From Actinoplanes philippinensis (GTDB lineage Bacteria > Actinomycetota > Actinomycetes > Mycobacteriales > Micromonosporaceae), in NCBI RefSeq assembly GCF_900113015.1, contig NZ_FONV01000005.1, positions 62,001 to 126,000 of the forward strand: a DNA stretch of 64,000 bases. The letters run 5' to 3'. Below are positions 44,201-51,601 of the stretch, piece by piece. The translations under genes were made by a program, and so were the position numbers. Positions within the stretch are counted from its first letter, which is position 1. Each line of letters opens with the position of its first letter. The notes beneath the pieces are model-generated. The model had not been told where the DNA came from and made no database searches. It was given only the letters and a program-made list of their open reading frames with translations.

Positions 44201-45620
44201 CCGCAACAAGATGCGCGAGCAGTGCCGCGCGTATCTGCAGGACGGCGTTCCTAACGGCAAGGACTCCTACAACAAGTGCCTCGACATGGTCGCCATGACC
44301 GACGAGCAACGCGCCGCGCTCGCTGCTCGCAACGCCGCGTCCTGCCAAACGCTGTTTCCCAACCACGACAGCAACGAGTTCAACAACTGCCTGCAGAGCA
44401 CTCTGGACCCGGCCTTCGACACCGACCAGGCCATGATCGTCAAGCAGATGCAGGACGCGGACAAGCACTGGTGGGACGACCCCTGGAAAGTCGCAGCCGT
44501 CGTGGTCGTCGGTGTCGCGGTCGTGGGGTGCGCCCTCATCCCGCCGTGCGCCGGCTTTCTTGCGGTCGGCCTCGAACTGGCTACCGCCTTCATCGCCCCC
44601 GAAATGATCGGCGTCACCGCAGCAATCGGCGGCACCGAAGCGCTTCTCATCGGCGGCGGCGCTGCCGCCGGCCTCGGAATGGGCGCATACCTACAAACCA
44701 GAGTGCTGGGCTCCAGGGCTTGGACGTCGGCGGTCTCCGAGTCACGCATCGGCAACATGTTCAAAGGCGAGGGAAAACTTCCGTCCTGTCTTACACATAA
44801 CAGCTTTTCGGCCGGCACTGCCGTTCTCATGGCCGACGGCACCAGTAAGCCAATCGCCGATATTCAGCTCAATGACCGGGTACTGTCGACTGACCCCACC
44901 ACCGGAAAATCCCTGGACAAGCCGGTCACCGAGCTGTTCGTCAACAGCGATACGGACCTCACTGACCTCACCATCCAAGAGTCGTCCGGCGAATCAGCCA
45001 CCCTGCACACCACCACCCACCACCCCTTCTGGAACACCGACACCGGAACGTGGACCGACGCCGGAGCCCTAACACCCGGCACCAACCTCCACACCCCTGA
45101 AGGCCATCAGGCTCAGGTCACAGCGGCCAACACCTTCACCGGCCGCCAGACCATGCATAACCTCTCCATCGCCGACCTGCACACCTACTATGTACTCGCC
45201 GGAAAAACACCGGTCCTCGTGCACAACTGCGATACCGTTTACGAGAATCTGGCCCTCGGCCTCCGAAAAAGAGGTCTTCGCGAGTTTGCCGACGAAAAAG
45301 AATACACCCATTTTCTCGATGACACGATGGAAGACGCCCTCGCCAACGTTCGCGACATAGCCAACAATCACCCGAAAACCGAGATCCATGTGCGGCTGGA
45401 TGGGTTCACGATGAGCAACGGCCGGGCGAACGCCACGCCGGCAGAGTTGTTCGAGGACGCCTACCTGCAGGGCGGCGGAAACAACTGGTTCACCACGCAA
45501 CGGGAGATGAATATCCTCGGCCGGGCAGTGCGACTGGGAAACCGTGACTGGAGTACGATCAAATTTACCCTGGGCACCGAAGACGTCACCTTCCCCCGAC
45601 CCGCCTACCTAGGAGGCTAG
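41214..45620 (+). CDS. Polymorphic toxin: ALF repeats, Ala-rich helices, Hint domain, novel C-terminal tip
   Basis: A giant secreted protein of 1468 residues. A long basic N-terminus and signal peptide (TVLTIGVSFLAPPAAAHA) lead to ALF-type repeats at about 30-250 (e.g. RVNQMMAAGGPSVRAAAQKA). An Ala-rich coiled-coil-like block follows (about 260-600), then a second ALF block (about 630-830) and a second Ala-rich block (to about 990). A Cys-containing linker precedes a hydrophobic stretch at about 1089-1160 that may insert in membranes. A Hint (intein/hedgehog-type) domain runs from Cys1192 (CLTHNSFSAGTAV) through TTTHHPFW to YYVLAGKTPVLVHN, just before Cys1339. The last 130 residues are an unrecognised, presumably toxic domain. 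An adjacent gene probably encodes immunity. GTG 41211 is an alternative start. Confidence 0.9.
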   Translation: MTETAQSHRLRRRTPRWGTTRVSPLDRWSYRAGVAFATVLTIGVSFLAPPAAAHAADPVRDPGLDRANVLKVWQAAGPMVQAAAEQALLGGDAEIEAFVTVGWQEPQKLDQQAAVQQMMAQGGPTVRAFAQQALDAADPNAVKTFLESGWVSAQNTDLRLRVNQMMAAGGPSVRAAAQKALDAKTPEAGSEDSDYSEDSVSSPLKNFVATGWQGAFETDQRMRVNQIMAAGGPKVKDAAQAALDAHNVDAYTEFIGSGWALATARDQEAATIADLTGSAIAAAERATQRADAAKEAAERTAAATAGAKAAAKTAADLAASAHGDAKLAAKAARQAATAATRAAGAAREAIGAANAASDAARSAAAAASRAAAAATRAGDAAADAYQAASAAVSKAGDAKTARTAAEKARNTAVDASTAAKAAGDAGNAAKFAAQQATDAANGAAVEATNAANAADRAADASGDASAEARRAHQQAAVARANASRSQKAAQASTRFANVAADAAATSAKAASAAAGKATAAATAAEKAADRAADAGVDANLATQHANAATDAANQAVAAVTTAQQVYEAAREADNARIQQIGEQADQAAVAAKDAFITMAAQNSAAMEEVAKRSAATNQLIAEVNAPDTPQATVLADTRRIALDLAVSGGPWTKQAAIAALGAGDNLAINFVRVQLPLAAAQDNRDKLAAIADADMGTGSTAMKAAAAKALAGSDNDVAAFLRTGAYPLQLTELRRKVNQAMAAAVSAGNQTVVDLAQIALDDGSLSAMTAFLNKGQDAALATDERMKVNRILAAAGENTKLQVLAQAALDGPRAMQHQFLTLDQYTAAQDDEAAAQHAAEMAALISHAQQIVQLGVQKANTAQKLAATARGDAKAAGVYAQQANTAAGNAASEALKAQASAQKAQASADRAAASAKSARDAAQRAAASAHDAERSAMWADQSARRAAASARSAQADANRAHNAAVAAGKDAQAAVNAANEAINAANAKATAEQEAARNKMREQCRAYLQDGVPNGKDSYNKCLDMVAMTDEQRAALAARNAASCQTLFPNHDSNEFNNCLQSTLDPAFDTDQAMIVKQMQDADKHWWDDPWKVAAVVVVGVAVVGCALIPPCAGFLAVGLELATAFIAPEMIGVTAAIGGTEALLIGGGAAAGLGMGAYLQTRVLGSRAWTSAVSESRIGNMFKGEGKLPSCLTHNSFSAGTAVLMADGTSKPIADIQLNDRVLSTDPTTGKSLDKPVTELFVNSDTDLTDLTIQESSGESATLHTTTHHPFWNTDTGTWTDAGALTPGTNLHTPEGHQAQVTAANTFTGRQTMHNLSIADLHTYYVLAGKTPVLVHNCDTVYENLALGLRKRGLREFADEKEYTHFLDDTMEDALANVRDIANNHPKTEIHVRLDGFTMSNGRANATPAELFEDAYLQGGGNNWFTTQREMNILGRAVRLGNRDWSTIKFTLGTEDVTFPRPAYLGG

Positions 45621-45621
45621 A

Positions 45622-45969
45622 ATGACGAGTATCGCGTCCTGGGAAAGAGAATTTGAAGTCTGGGACTTCTCGGTCAGCTATTCGCGATTACTTCTCCGAA
45701 GCCTCCGGGATACCAGCCCCACGCGGGTGGACGTCCTTTTCTCCAATGTCAGGTTCATGCATCTCCCGACCCAGCTCGAGCAATTGCGGATAGACCTTGT
45801 GGCGGGTCACTCCTTTGGGGGTGTCGACATCCCGAATTCAGTCAAGGGAAACTGGTATGCGATCAACGGTGGCCAGTCGTATATATTCGCCACCCATTGT
45901 CAATGGCATGAAGATGAGGGCAATTTCAAATCAGAGTCACAGTTTGGACCCTTCGCACGGACAGATTGA
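45622..45969 (+). CDS. Presumptive immunity protein to the polymorphic toxin
   Basis: A 115-residue cytoplasmic protein without signal or membrane segments, starting 1 bp after the toxin stop. Its ribosome site AGGAGG lies inside the last toxin codons, so translation is coupled. It is acidic and aromatic-rich (WEREFEVWDFSVSYSRLLL, NGGQSYIFATHCQWHEDEG) and much lower in GC than the backbone. Position, size and base composition are typical of immunity genes in polymorphic toxin loci. No family is recognised, so the function rests on context. Confidence 0.75.
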   Translation: MTSIASWEREFEVWDFSVSYSRLLLRSLRDTSPTRVDVLFSNVRFMHLPTQLEQLRIDLVAGHSFGGVDIPNSVKGNWYAINGGQSYIFATHCQWHEDEGNFKSESQFGPFARTD

Positions 45970-46204
45970 GATACATCTTCCGATCAGAAGCACCCTCCTC
46001 AAGGCCGTTATCGATCCCGGCCAGTGACCTATGAACAAAGGTCGCTGACGGCGAGGACGCCCTGACCGGCAGCAGTTGCGCCACGGTTCCACCCGGAATG
46101 GTGGCGCGGTCCGAACCTCCACGTACACACCGGGCCGCAGTTTGGCACCCCCCTCAACGCCAGATCCGCATCGGCAATGACGTCAAGCCGTGCGGATCTG
46201 CGGG

Positions 46205-47095
46205 GTGATCCGTCGCCATGAGCTGACCGACGCCGAGTGACAGGCGTTGTCACCGCACCTGCTGTCGGCGATCACCGGCGGTCGTCCACATGAGGACGAC
46301 CGCCGGTTCTTCAACGGCATCGCCTGGAAGATCCGCTCCAACACGCCCTGGCGTGAGGTGCCCGCCCGATACGGCTCCTGAAAATCGATCTACACCCGTT
46401 CCGTAGGCGGGCCATCGATGGCTCATATCCGAAAATGCCCGCCGCCGCCCAAGCCGCAGTCGACGCGCACGCCGACATCGACTGGCTGGCCTTGGTGGAC
46501 TGCGCCGTCGTGCGGGCCCATCAGCACGCCGCCGGCACCAAAGGGGCAGCCGGAAACAGATCCGTCGAATCACGCCCTCGGGCGAACCCGCGGCGGATTG
46601 ACCACCAAGATTCACGTGGCCTGCGACAGCGCAGGCCGGGCCCGGGCCTTCGTGGTCTCCGGCGGCGACGTCAGCGACTGGGTCCGCTTCGAGCAGGTCA
46701 TGAACTCCATCCGCGTCCAGCCACTCGGGCCGGGCAACCACGGACCCGACCCCATCACGTCATCGCCAACAAGGGCGCGCCATCCGCCGATACCTGCGCC
46801 ACTGCGGCATCACCCACACCATCCCGGAAGGCTCGGACCAGCACGACAACGACGCAACCACGGCCCACGCGGCTGCCGACCACCGACTTCCAACAAGCTG
46901 ATCCACCGCCACCGCAACGTCGTGGAACGCTGCTTCAACCGGCTCGAGCAATGCCGCTCGGTGGACACACGCCACGACAGGACCTGCAGCACCTCGTTCC
47001 AGGCGACCGTGACCATCGCCGCGCCGCAGAGCTGCGAGGCCGACTGGGGCGCGTTGAGTCACGTGTCGCCCGACATCACCGGCGCCGCGCCATGA
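46205..47095 (+). pseudogene. Decayed IS5-type transposase
   Basis: Remnant of a DDE transposase of the IS5 group. Recognisable pieces in order: RRHELTDAE, then TGA where Trp is expected (46238), DDRRFFNGIAWKIRSNTPWR, a second Trp-to-TGA at 46379 before KSIYTR, DWLALVDCAVVRAHQHAAGT in another frame, GRTRGGLTTKIHVACDSAGR in a third, VIANKGAPS, RRYLRHCGITHTIPEGSDQ and RHRNVVERCFNRLEQCR. At least two nonsense changes and several frameshifts rule out function. It lies next to the immunity gene at the right edge of the island and may mark how it arrived. Terminal inverted repeats were not found. Confidence 0.88.
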
Positions 47096-47232
47096 CGCGC
47101 GTTCCAGGAAACCTGCCGCAGGCGAAGACCTGTTGCACGCCCCCGTTGGGACACCGTACGCGGAGCCGTCCACCAGGAGTTGCTCGTCAATCCGGAGGAG
47201 GGAGTCCTGGGGAGTTTTATCCCATGCGTCAC

Positions 47233-47259
47233 ACGGGCGGGTGACTGTGACCCGCCCGT
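47233..47259 (-). terminator. Terminator after rel
   Basis: A 10-bp perfect stem (ACGGGCGGGT/ACCCGCCCGT) with a 7-nt loop, 11 bp beyond the rel stop. It marks the right edge of the island. Confidence 0.8.
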
Positions 47260-47269
47260 CGGTTGCCGA

Positions 47270-49717
47270 TCAGGCGCCGGAGGTGACCCGGTAGGCGTCG
47301 AAGACGCCGTCCACCTTGCGGACCGCCGCGACCAGGTGGCCCAGGTGTTTCGGGTCGGCCATCTCGAAGGTGAACCGGCTCACCGCCACCCGGTCACGGG
47401 TGGTGGTGACCGTCGCGGACAGGATGTTGACCCGCTCCTCGGACAGCACCCGGGTCACGTCGGCCAGCAGCTTGTGCCGGTCGAGCGCCTCGACCTGGAT
47501 CGCCACCAGGAACGTGGACGCCGACGTCGGTTTCCAGCTGACCTCGACCACCCGCTCGGGCTGGTCACGCAGATCCTCCGCGTTGGCGCAGTCCTCCCGG
47601 TGCACGCTCACGCCGCCGGAGCGGGTGACGAACCCGAAGACCGCGTCACCGGGCACCGGCGTGCAGCAGCGGGCCAGCTTGACCCAGACGTCCGAGACGC
47701 CCTTCACCACCACACCCGGATCCTGTGCCTGGCTGCGGTTGCGCGGGGGGCGGGTCGCGACGGCGGTCTCGGCGATGTCCTCGACCGCGCCCTCCTCGCC
47801 GCCGAACCCGGCCACGAGTTTCTGGACCACCGACTGCGCCGAGACCGAACTCTCGCCCACCGCGGCATAGAGCGACGCCACGTCCGGCAGGTGCAGGTCA
47901 CGAGCGATCGTCATGAGGTTTTCACTGGTCAGCATGCGCTGCAGGGGCAGGCCCTGCTTGCGCATCGCCTTGACGATCGCCTCCTTGCCGTCCTCGATCG
48001 CCTCCTCGCGGCGCTCCTTGTTGAAGAACTGCCTGATCTTCGTCCGGGCGCGGGGGCTCTTCACGAAGCCGAGCCAGTCCTGCGTGGGACCGGCCGTCGC
48101 CGACTTGGACGTGAAGATCTCGATCACGTCGCCGTTCGACAGCGGCGACTCCAACGGCACCAGCTTGCCGTTGACCCGCGCGCCGATGCACTTGTGCCCG
48201 ACCTCGGTGTGCACCGCATACGCGAAGTCCACCGGGGTCGAGCCGGTCGGCAGCGGGATCACGTCGCCCTTCGGCGTGAAGACGTAGACCTCCTGGCTGG
48301 ACAGGTCGAAGCGCAACGCGTCCAGGAACTCGGACGGGTCGCTCGCCTCCCGCTGCCAGTCGAGCAGCTGCCGCAGCCAGGTCATCTCGTCGATGTGCGC
48401 CGGCGGGCCGACGATCGTCGCGCCCTTCTGCTCCTTGTACTTCCAGTGCGCGGCGATGCCGAACTCCGCCGTGCGGTGCATCGCGAACGTCCGGATCTGC
48501 ATCTCGACCGGCTTGCCGGTCGGGCCGATGACCGTCGTGTGCAACGACTGGTACATGTTGAATTTCGGCATCGCGATGTAGTCCTTGAACCGGCCCGGCA
48601 CCGGCTGCCAGTTCGCGTGGATGACGCCCAGCGCGGCATAGCAGTCGCGGACCGTGTCGACCAGGATGCGGACGCCGACCAGGTCGTAGATGTCGTTGAA
48701 GTCGCGGCCCCGCACGATCATCTTCTGATAGATCGAGTAGAGGTGCTTGGGCCGGCCGGTCACCTCGGCCTTGATCTTCGCCGACTTGAGGTCGAGCTGG
48801 ACCCGGTTGGTCACCTGGCGCAGCAGCGCCTCACGCTGCGGCTGGTGCTCCCCGATCAGGCGGTTGATCTCCTCGAACCGCTTGGGGAAGAGCGTGCCGA
48901 AGGCCAGATCCTCCAGCTCCCACTTGATCGTGTTCATACCGAGGCGGTGGGCCAGCGGGGCCAGGATCTCCAGCGTCTCCTTGGCCTTCTGCTCCTGCTT
49001 GGCGCGGGGCAGGAAGGTCAGAGTACGCATGTTGTGCAGCCGGTCGGCCAGCTTGATCACCAGCACCCGGGGGTCCTTGGCCATCGCCACGACCATCTTG
49101 CGGATCGTCTCCGCCTTGGCCGCGTCGCCGAGCTTGACCCGGTCGAGTTTCGTCACGCCGTCGACGAGCAGCGCCACCTCGGCGCCGAAGTCGTTGCGCA
49201 TGCTCTCCAGCGAGTAGTCGGTGTCCTCGATGGTGTCGTGCAGCAGCGCGGCCACCAGGGTGGTCGTGTCCATGCCGAGGTTGGCCAGGATCGTCGCGAC
49301 TGCGAGCGGATGCGTGATGTACGGGTCGCCGGACTTCCGATACTGCCCGGAGTGCCACCGGGCCGCGACGTCGAACGCCTTCTGCAGGGCCCGCCCGTCG
49401 GCCTTGGGGTGACTGGCCCGGTGCGTCGCGATCAGCGGCTCGAGGACCTCGCTGACCTGGGTGCTCTGCCACGGAGCGTTGAATCGGGCGAGGCGGGCGC
49501 GGACCCGCCGCCCGGTCGGCGCGCTCGCCAGACCGGCGAAGCCACCGCCGGCCTCGTCAGCGGGCGCGAGTGGCTGGGTGGTCTCGGGATCGCCAGTCGG
49601 GCTCTCGCCCGAACTCTGGGTCGGTTGCACCGTGCCCTCCGCCGGAGGGGCGACGTCGCTGGACACCGGCCTCCTCACACGTTCGCCGGGATCATCTGGT
49701 CTGTTCGGAACGCCCAT
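47270..49717 (-). CDS. rel: Bifunctional (p)ppGpp synthetase/hydrolase
   Basis: Makes and breaks the stringent-response alarmone. The 815-residue protein has a disordered N-terminal stretch of about 70 residues. The HD hydrolase domain follows ([39 protein letters not shown]), then the synthetase domain ([46 protein letters not shown]). A TGS domain ([20 protein letters not shown]), a zinc-finger region ([12 protein letters not shown]) and a C-terminal ACT domain complete it. Both catalytic halves look intact. It follows apt on the same strand after about 80 bp. Confidence 0.97.
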   Translation of the reverse strand: MGVPNRPDDPGERVRRPVSSDVAPPAEGTVQPTQSSGESPTGDPETTQPLAPADEAGGGFAGLASAPTGRRVRARLARFNAPWQSTQVSEVLEPLIATHRASHPKADGRALQKAFDVAARWHSGQYRKSGDPYITHPLAVATILANLGMDTTTLVAALLHDTIEDTDYSLESMRNDFGAEVALLVDGVTKLDRVKLGDAAKAETIRKMVVAMAKDPRVLVIKLADRLHNMRTLTFLPRAKQEQKAKETLEILAPLAHRLGMNTIKWELEDLAFGTLFPKRFEEINRLIGEHQPQREALLRQVTNRVQLDLKSAKIKAEVTGRPKHLYSIYQKMIVRGRDFNDIYDLVGVRILVDTVRDCYAALGVIHANWQPVPGRFKDYIAMPKFNMYQSLHTTVIGPTGKPVEMQIRTFAMHRTAEFGIAAHWKYKEQKGATIVGPPAHIDEMTWLRQLLDWQREASDPSEFLDALRFDLSSQEVYVFTPKGDVIPLPTGSTPVDFAYAVHTEVGHKCIGARVNGKLVPLESPLSNGDVIEIFTSKSATAGPTQDWLGFVKSPRARTKIRQFFNKERREEAIEDGKEAIVKAMRKQGLPLQRMLTSENLMTIARDLHLPDVASLYAAVGESSVSAQSVVQKLVAGFGGEEGAVEDIAETAVATRPPRNRSQAQDPGVVVKGVSDVWVKLARCCTPVPGDAVFGFVTRSGGVSVHREDCANAEDLRDQPERVVEVSWKPTSASTFLVAIQVEALDRHKLLADVTRVLSEERVNILSATVTTTRDRVAVSRFTFEMADPKHLGHLVAAVRKVDGVFDAYRVTSGA

Positions 49718-49799
49718 CCTACCCGCACCGCCTCACCGAATACCCCGGCCGAACCTACGAATAAGCAGGGCCGACCGGGCGAATAACATCGAAGACGGA

Positions 49800-50363
49800 T
49801 CAAACGGTCAACAGCGCGTGTACCTTGCGCGGGCCGAGCCTCTCCCGGCCGTCCAGGAAGCCCAGCTCCATCAGCACGGTGAATCCCGCGACCACCCCGC
49901 CGGCCCGCTCGACCAGATCCATGGTCGCACCCGCGGTGCCGCCGGTGGCGAGGACGTCGTCGACCACCAGAACGCGCTGTCCGGGCACGAACGCGCCCTC
50001 ACTGACCTCCAGGGTGGCCTCGCCGTACTCCAACCCGTACGACGCGGAGAAGGCCGGTCGCGGCAGCTTGCCCGCCTTGCGCACCGGGACCACGCCGACG
50101 CCCGTCGCGTAGGCGATCGCGGCCGCCATCACGAAGCCGCGGGCCTCGACCCCGGCCACCACGTCGAACGACCCGACGCCGTAGTGCGCCACGATGCCGT
50201 CGATCACCGTGCGGAACGTCGGCCCGTCACCGAAGAACGGCATCAGGTCCTTGAAGACGATGCCCGGTTTCGGGAAATCGGGCACGTCGACGGTGCCTCC
50301 GGCGACCAGGGCCGCCAACTCCGGGCCGCTGTCGCCGGTCACCGCGGGGATCTCGCTACTCAC
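49800..50363 (-). CDS. apt: Adenine phosphoribosyltransferase
   Basis: Salvages adenine to AMP using PRPP. The 187-residue product has DVPDFPKPGIVFKDLMPFFG, DVVAGVEARGFVMAAAIAY, VRKAGKLP and the PRPP loop VLVVDDVLATGGTAGA. GTG 50363 gives the usual length; the open frame runs on to 50468 but the extra residues overlap the preceding terminator hairpin. It is encoded between secF and rel, as in mycobacteria. Confidence 0.96.
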   Translation of the reverse strand: MSSEIPAVTGDSGPELAALVAGGTVDVPDFPKPGIVFKDLMPFFGDGPTFRTVIDGIVAHYGVGSFDVVAGVEARGFVMAAAIAYATGVGVVPVRKAGKLPRPAFSASYGLEYGEATLEVSEGAFVPGQRVLVVDDVLATGGTAGATMDLVERAGGVVAGFTVLMELGFLDGRERLGPRKVHALLTV

Positions 50364-50381
50364 GGCGGACAGCCTAATGGA

Positions 50382-50414
50382 ACGGCCCGCCACCCCCTCG
50401 GGGCGGCGGGCCGT
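50382..50414 (-). terminator. Terminator after secF
   Basis: A 10-bp stem (ACGGCCCGCC/GGCGGGCCGT) whose loop contains a further CCCC/GGGG pairing, 17 bp beyond the secF stop and 19 bp ahead of the apt start. Confidence 0.8.
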
Positions 50415-50430
50415 CGTCCAGCGGATCGGA

Positions 50431-51600
50431 TCAGCGGCGCTTGCCGCCGGGCCGGTTGCCGGCCCCACCCTGGCGCTTGGCCGTCGGGCGTGCGCCCGGC
50501 CGCGGGGTGGTGCCGCCGGCGAACGCCGGGACCTCGTCGGACGCGGTGCGGTTGCCCGAGCGGGTACGCTCCGCGCCCGACGCCACGTCCTCGGAGCGCT
50601 GCGCCCGGCGGGCCAGCACCCGGGCGTTGTGGGTCTTGATCCGCGGCTCCTGGTCCTTCAGGTAGCTGAGCACCGGAGCGGCGAACATGATCGAGGAGAT
50701 GACACCCACGCCCATGCCGACGAAGAGCACCAGGCCCAGGTCCTTCAGAGTGCCCGCCTTGAGCAGGCCGGCGCCGATGAACAGCACGCCACCGACCGGC
50801 AGCAGCGCCACCAGACCGGTGTTCAGCGAGCGCATCAGGGTCTGGTTCACGGCCAGGTTGGTGGCCTCGGCGTAGGTCCGGGTGCTGCCGCCGGTGATGC
50901 CGCGGGTGTTCTCCCGGACCTTGTCGAAGACCACGACCACGTCGTAGAGGGCGTAACCGAGGATCGTCAGGAAGCCGATCACGGTGTACGGCGTGACCTC
51001 GAACCCGACCAGCGAGTACACCCCGGCGGTGACGAGCAGGTCGAGCACCAGCGACGCGAGCGCCGCCACCGCCATCCGCCACTCGAAGCTGACCACCAGG
51101 TAGGCGGTCACCAGCACCAGGAAGATCGCGAGGCCGAGCAGCGCCTTGTTGATGACCGCGCCGCCCCAGGCCGAGGAGACCTGCTGGTCGCTGATGTCGT
51201 TCTCGGCGACCCCGAGGTCCTTGGCGATCGCGGCCTTGACGCCGATCATCTCGGTCGGGGTCAGCGCCGCGGACCGGACCTTGAAGTTGGTCTCGGCGCC
51301 GCTGCCGACCTGCTGAGCCGCGTTGACCTGCGCGTTCGGTTCCACGGCCTGGGCCGCGGCCTTCACCGCCTCGAAGACCTCGGTCTGGGTGAGGGTCTTC
51401 CCGGCCACCTGCGCGGGGACCGAGAACTCACTGCCACCGGCGAACTCGATGCCCAGGTGGAAACCGCGGACGACGAAGCTGCCGATCGCGATCAGCACGA
51501 GGACCGCGGCGATCGTGAACCACGTCTTGCGGCGGCCCACGATGTTGATGTTGGCTTCGCCCCGGTAGAGGCGGTTGGCAAGACTCGAGGAATTGGCCAT
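50431..51600 (-). CDS. secF: Protein translocase subunit SecF
   Basis: With SecD it uses proton-motive force to complete export through SecYEG. The 389-residue protein has the first helix (TWFTIAAVLVLIAIGSFVV), the SecF signature GIEFAGGSEF and a five-helix block with VTPYTVIGFLTILGYALYDVVVVFDKVREN. A long basic Arg/Gly-rich C-terminal tail of about 75 residues is longer than in proteobacteria. It starts 1 bp after secD ends. Confidence 0.96.
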   Translation of the reverse strand: MANSSSLANRLYRGEANINIVGRRKTWFTIAAVLVLIAIGSFVVRGFHLGIEFAGGSEFSVPAQVAGKTLTQTEVFEAVKAAAQAVEPNAQVNAAQQVGSGAETNFKVRSAALTPTEMIGVKAAIAKDLGVAENDISDQQVSSAWGGAVINKALLGLAIFLVLVTAYLVVSFEWRMAVAALASLVLDLLVTAGVYSLVGFEVTPYTVIGFLTILGYALYDVVVVFDKVRENTRGITGGSTRTYAEATNLAVNQTLMRSLNTGLVALLPVGGVLFIGAGLLKAGTLKDLGLVLFVGMGVGVISSIMFAAPVLSYLKDQEPRIKTHNARVLARRAQRSEDVASGAERTRSGNRTASDEVPAFAGGTTPRPGARPTAKRQGGAGNRPGGKRR

Positions 51601-51601
51601 G

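Noticed and set aside
45970..46204. A further immunity or orphan toxin gene between the immunity gene and the transposase
   Set aside because: Frames there are under about 75 codons with no ribosome site or recognisable sequence.
46418..47095. A 225-codon frame considered as an intact transposase
   Set aside because: Transposase segments are scattered over three frames with two nonsense codons upstream, so it is a pseudogene.
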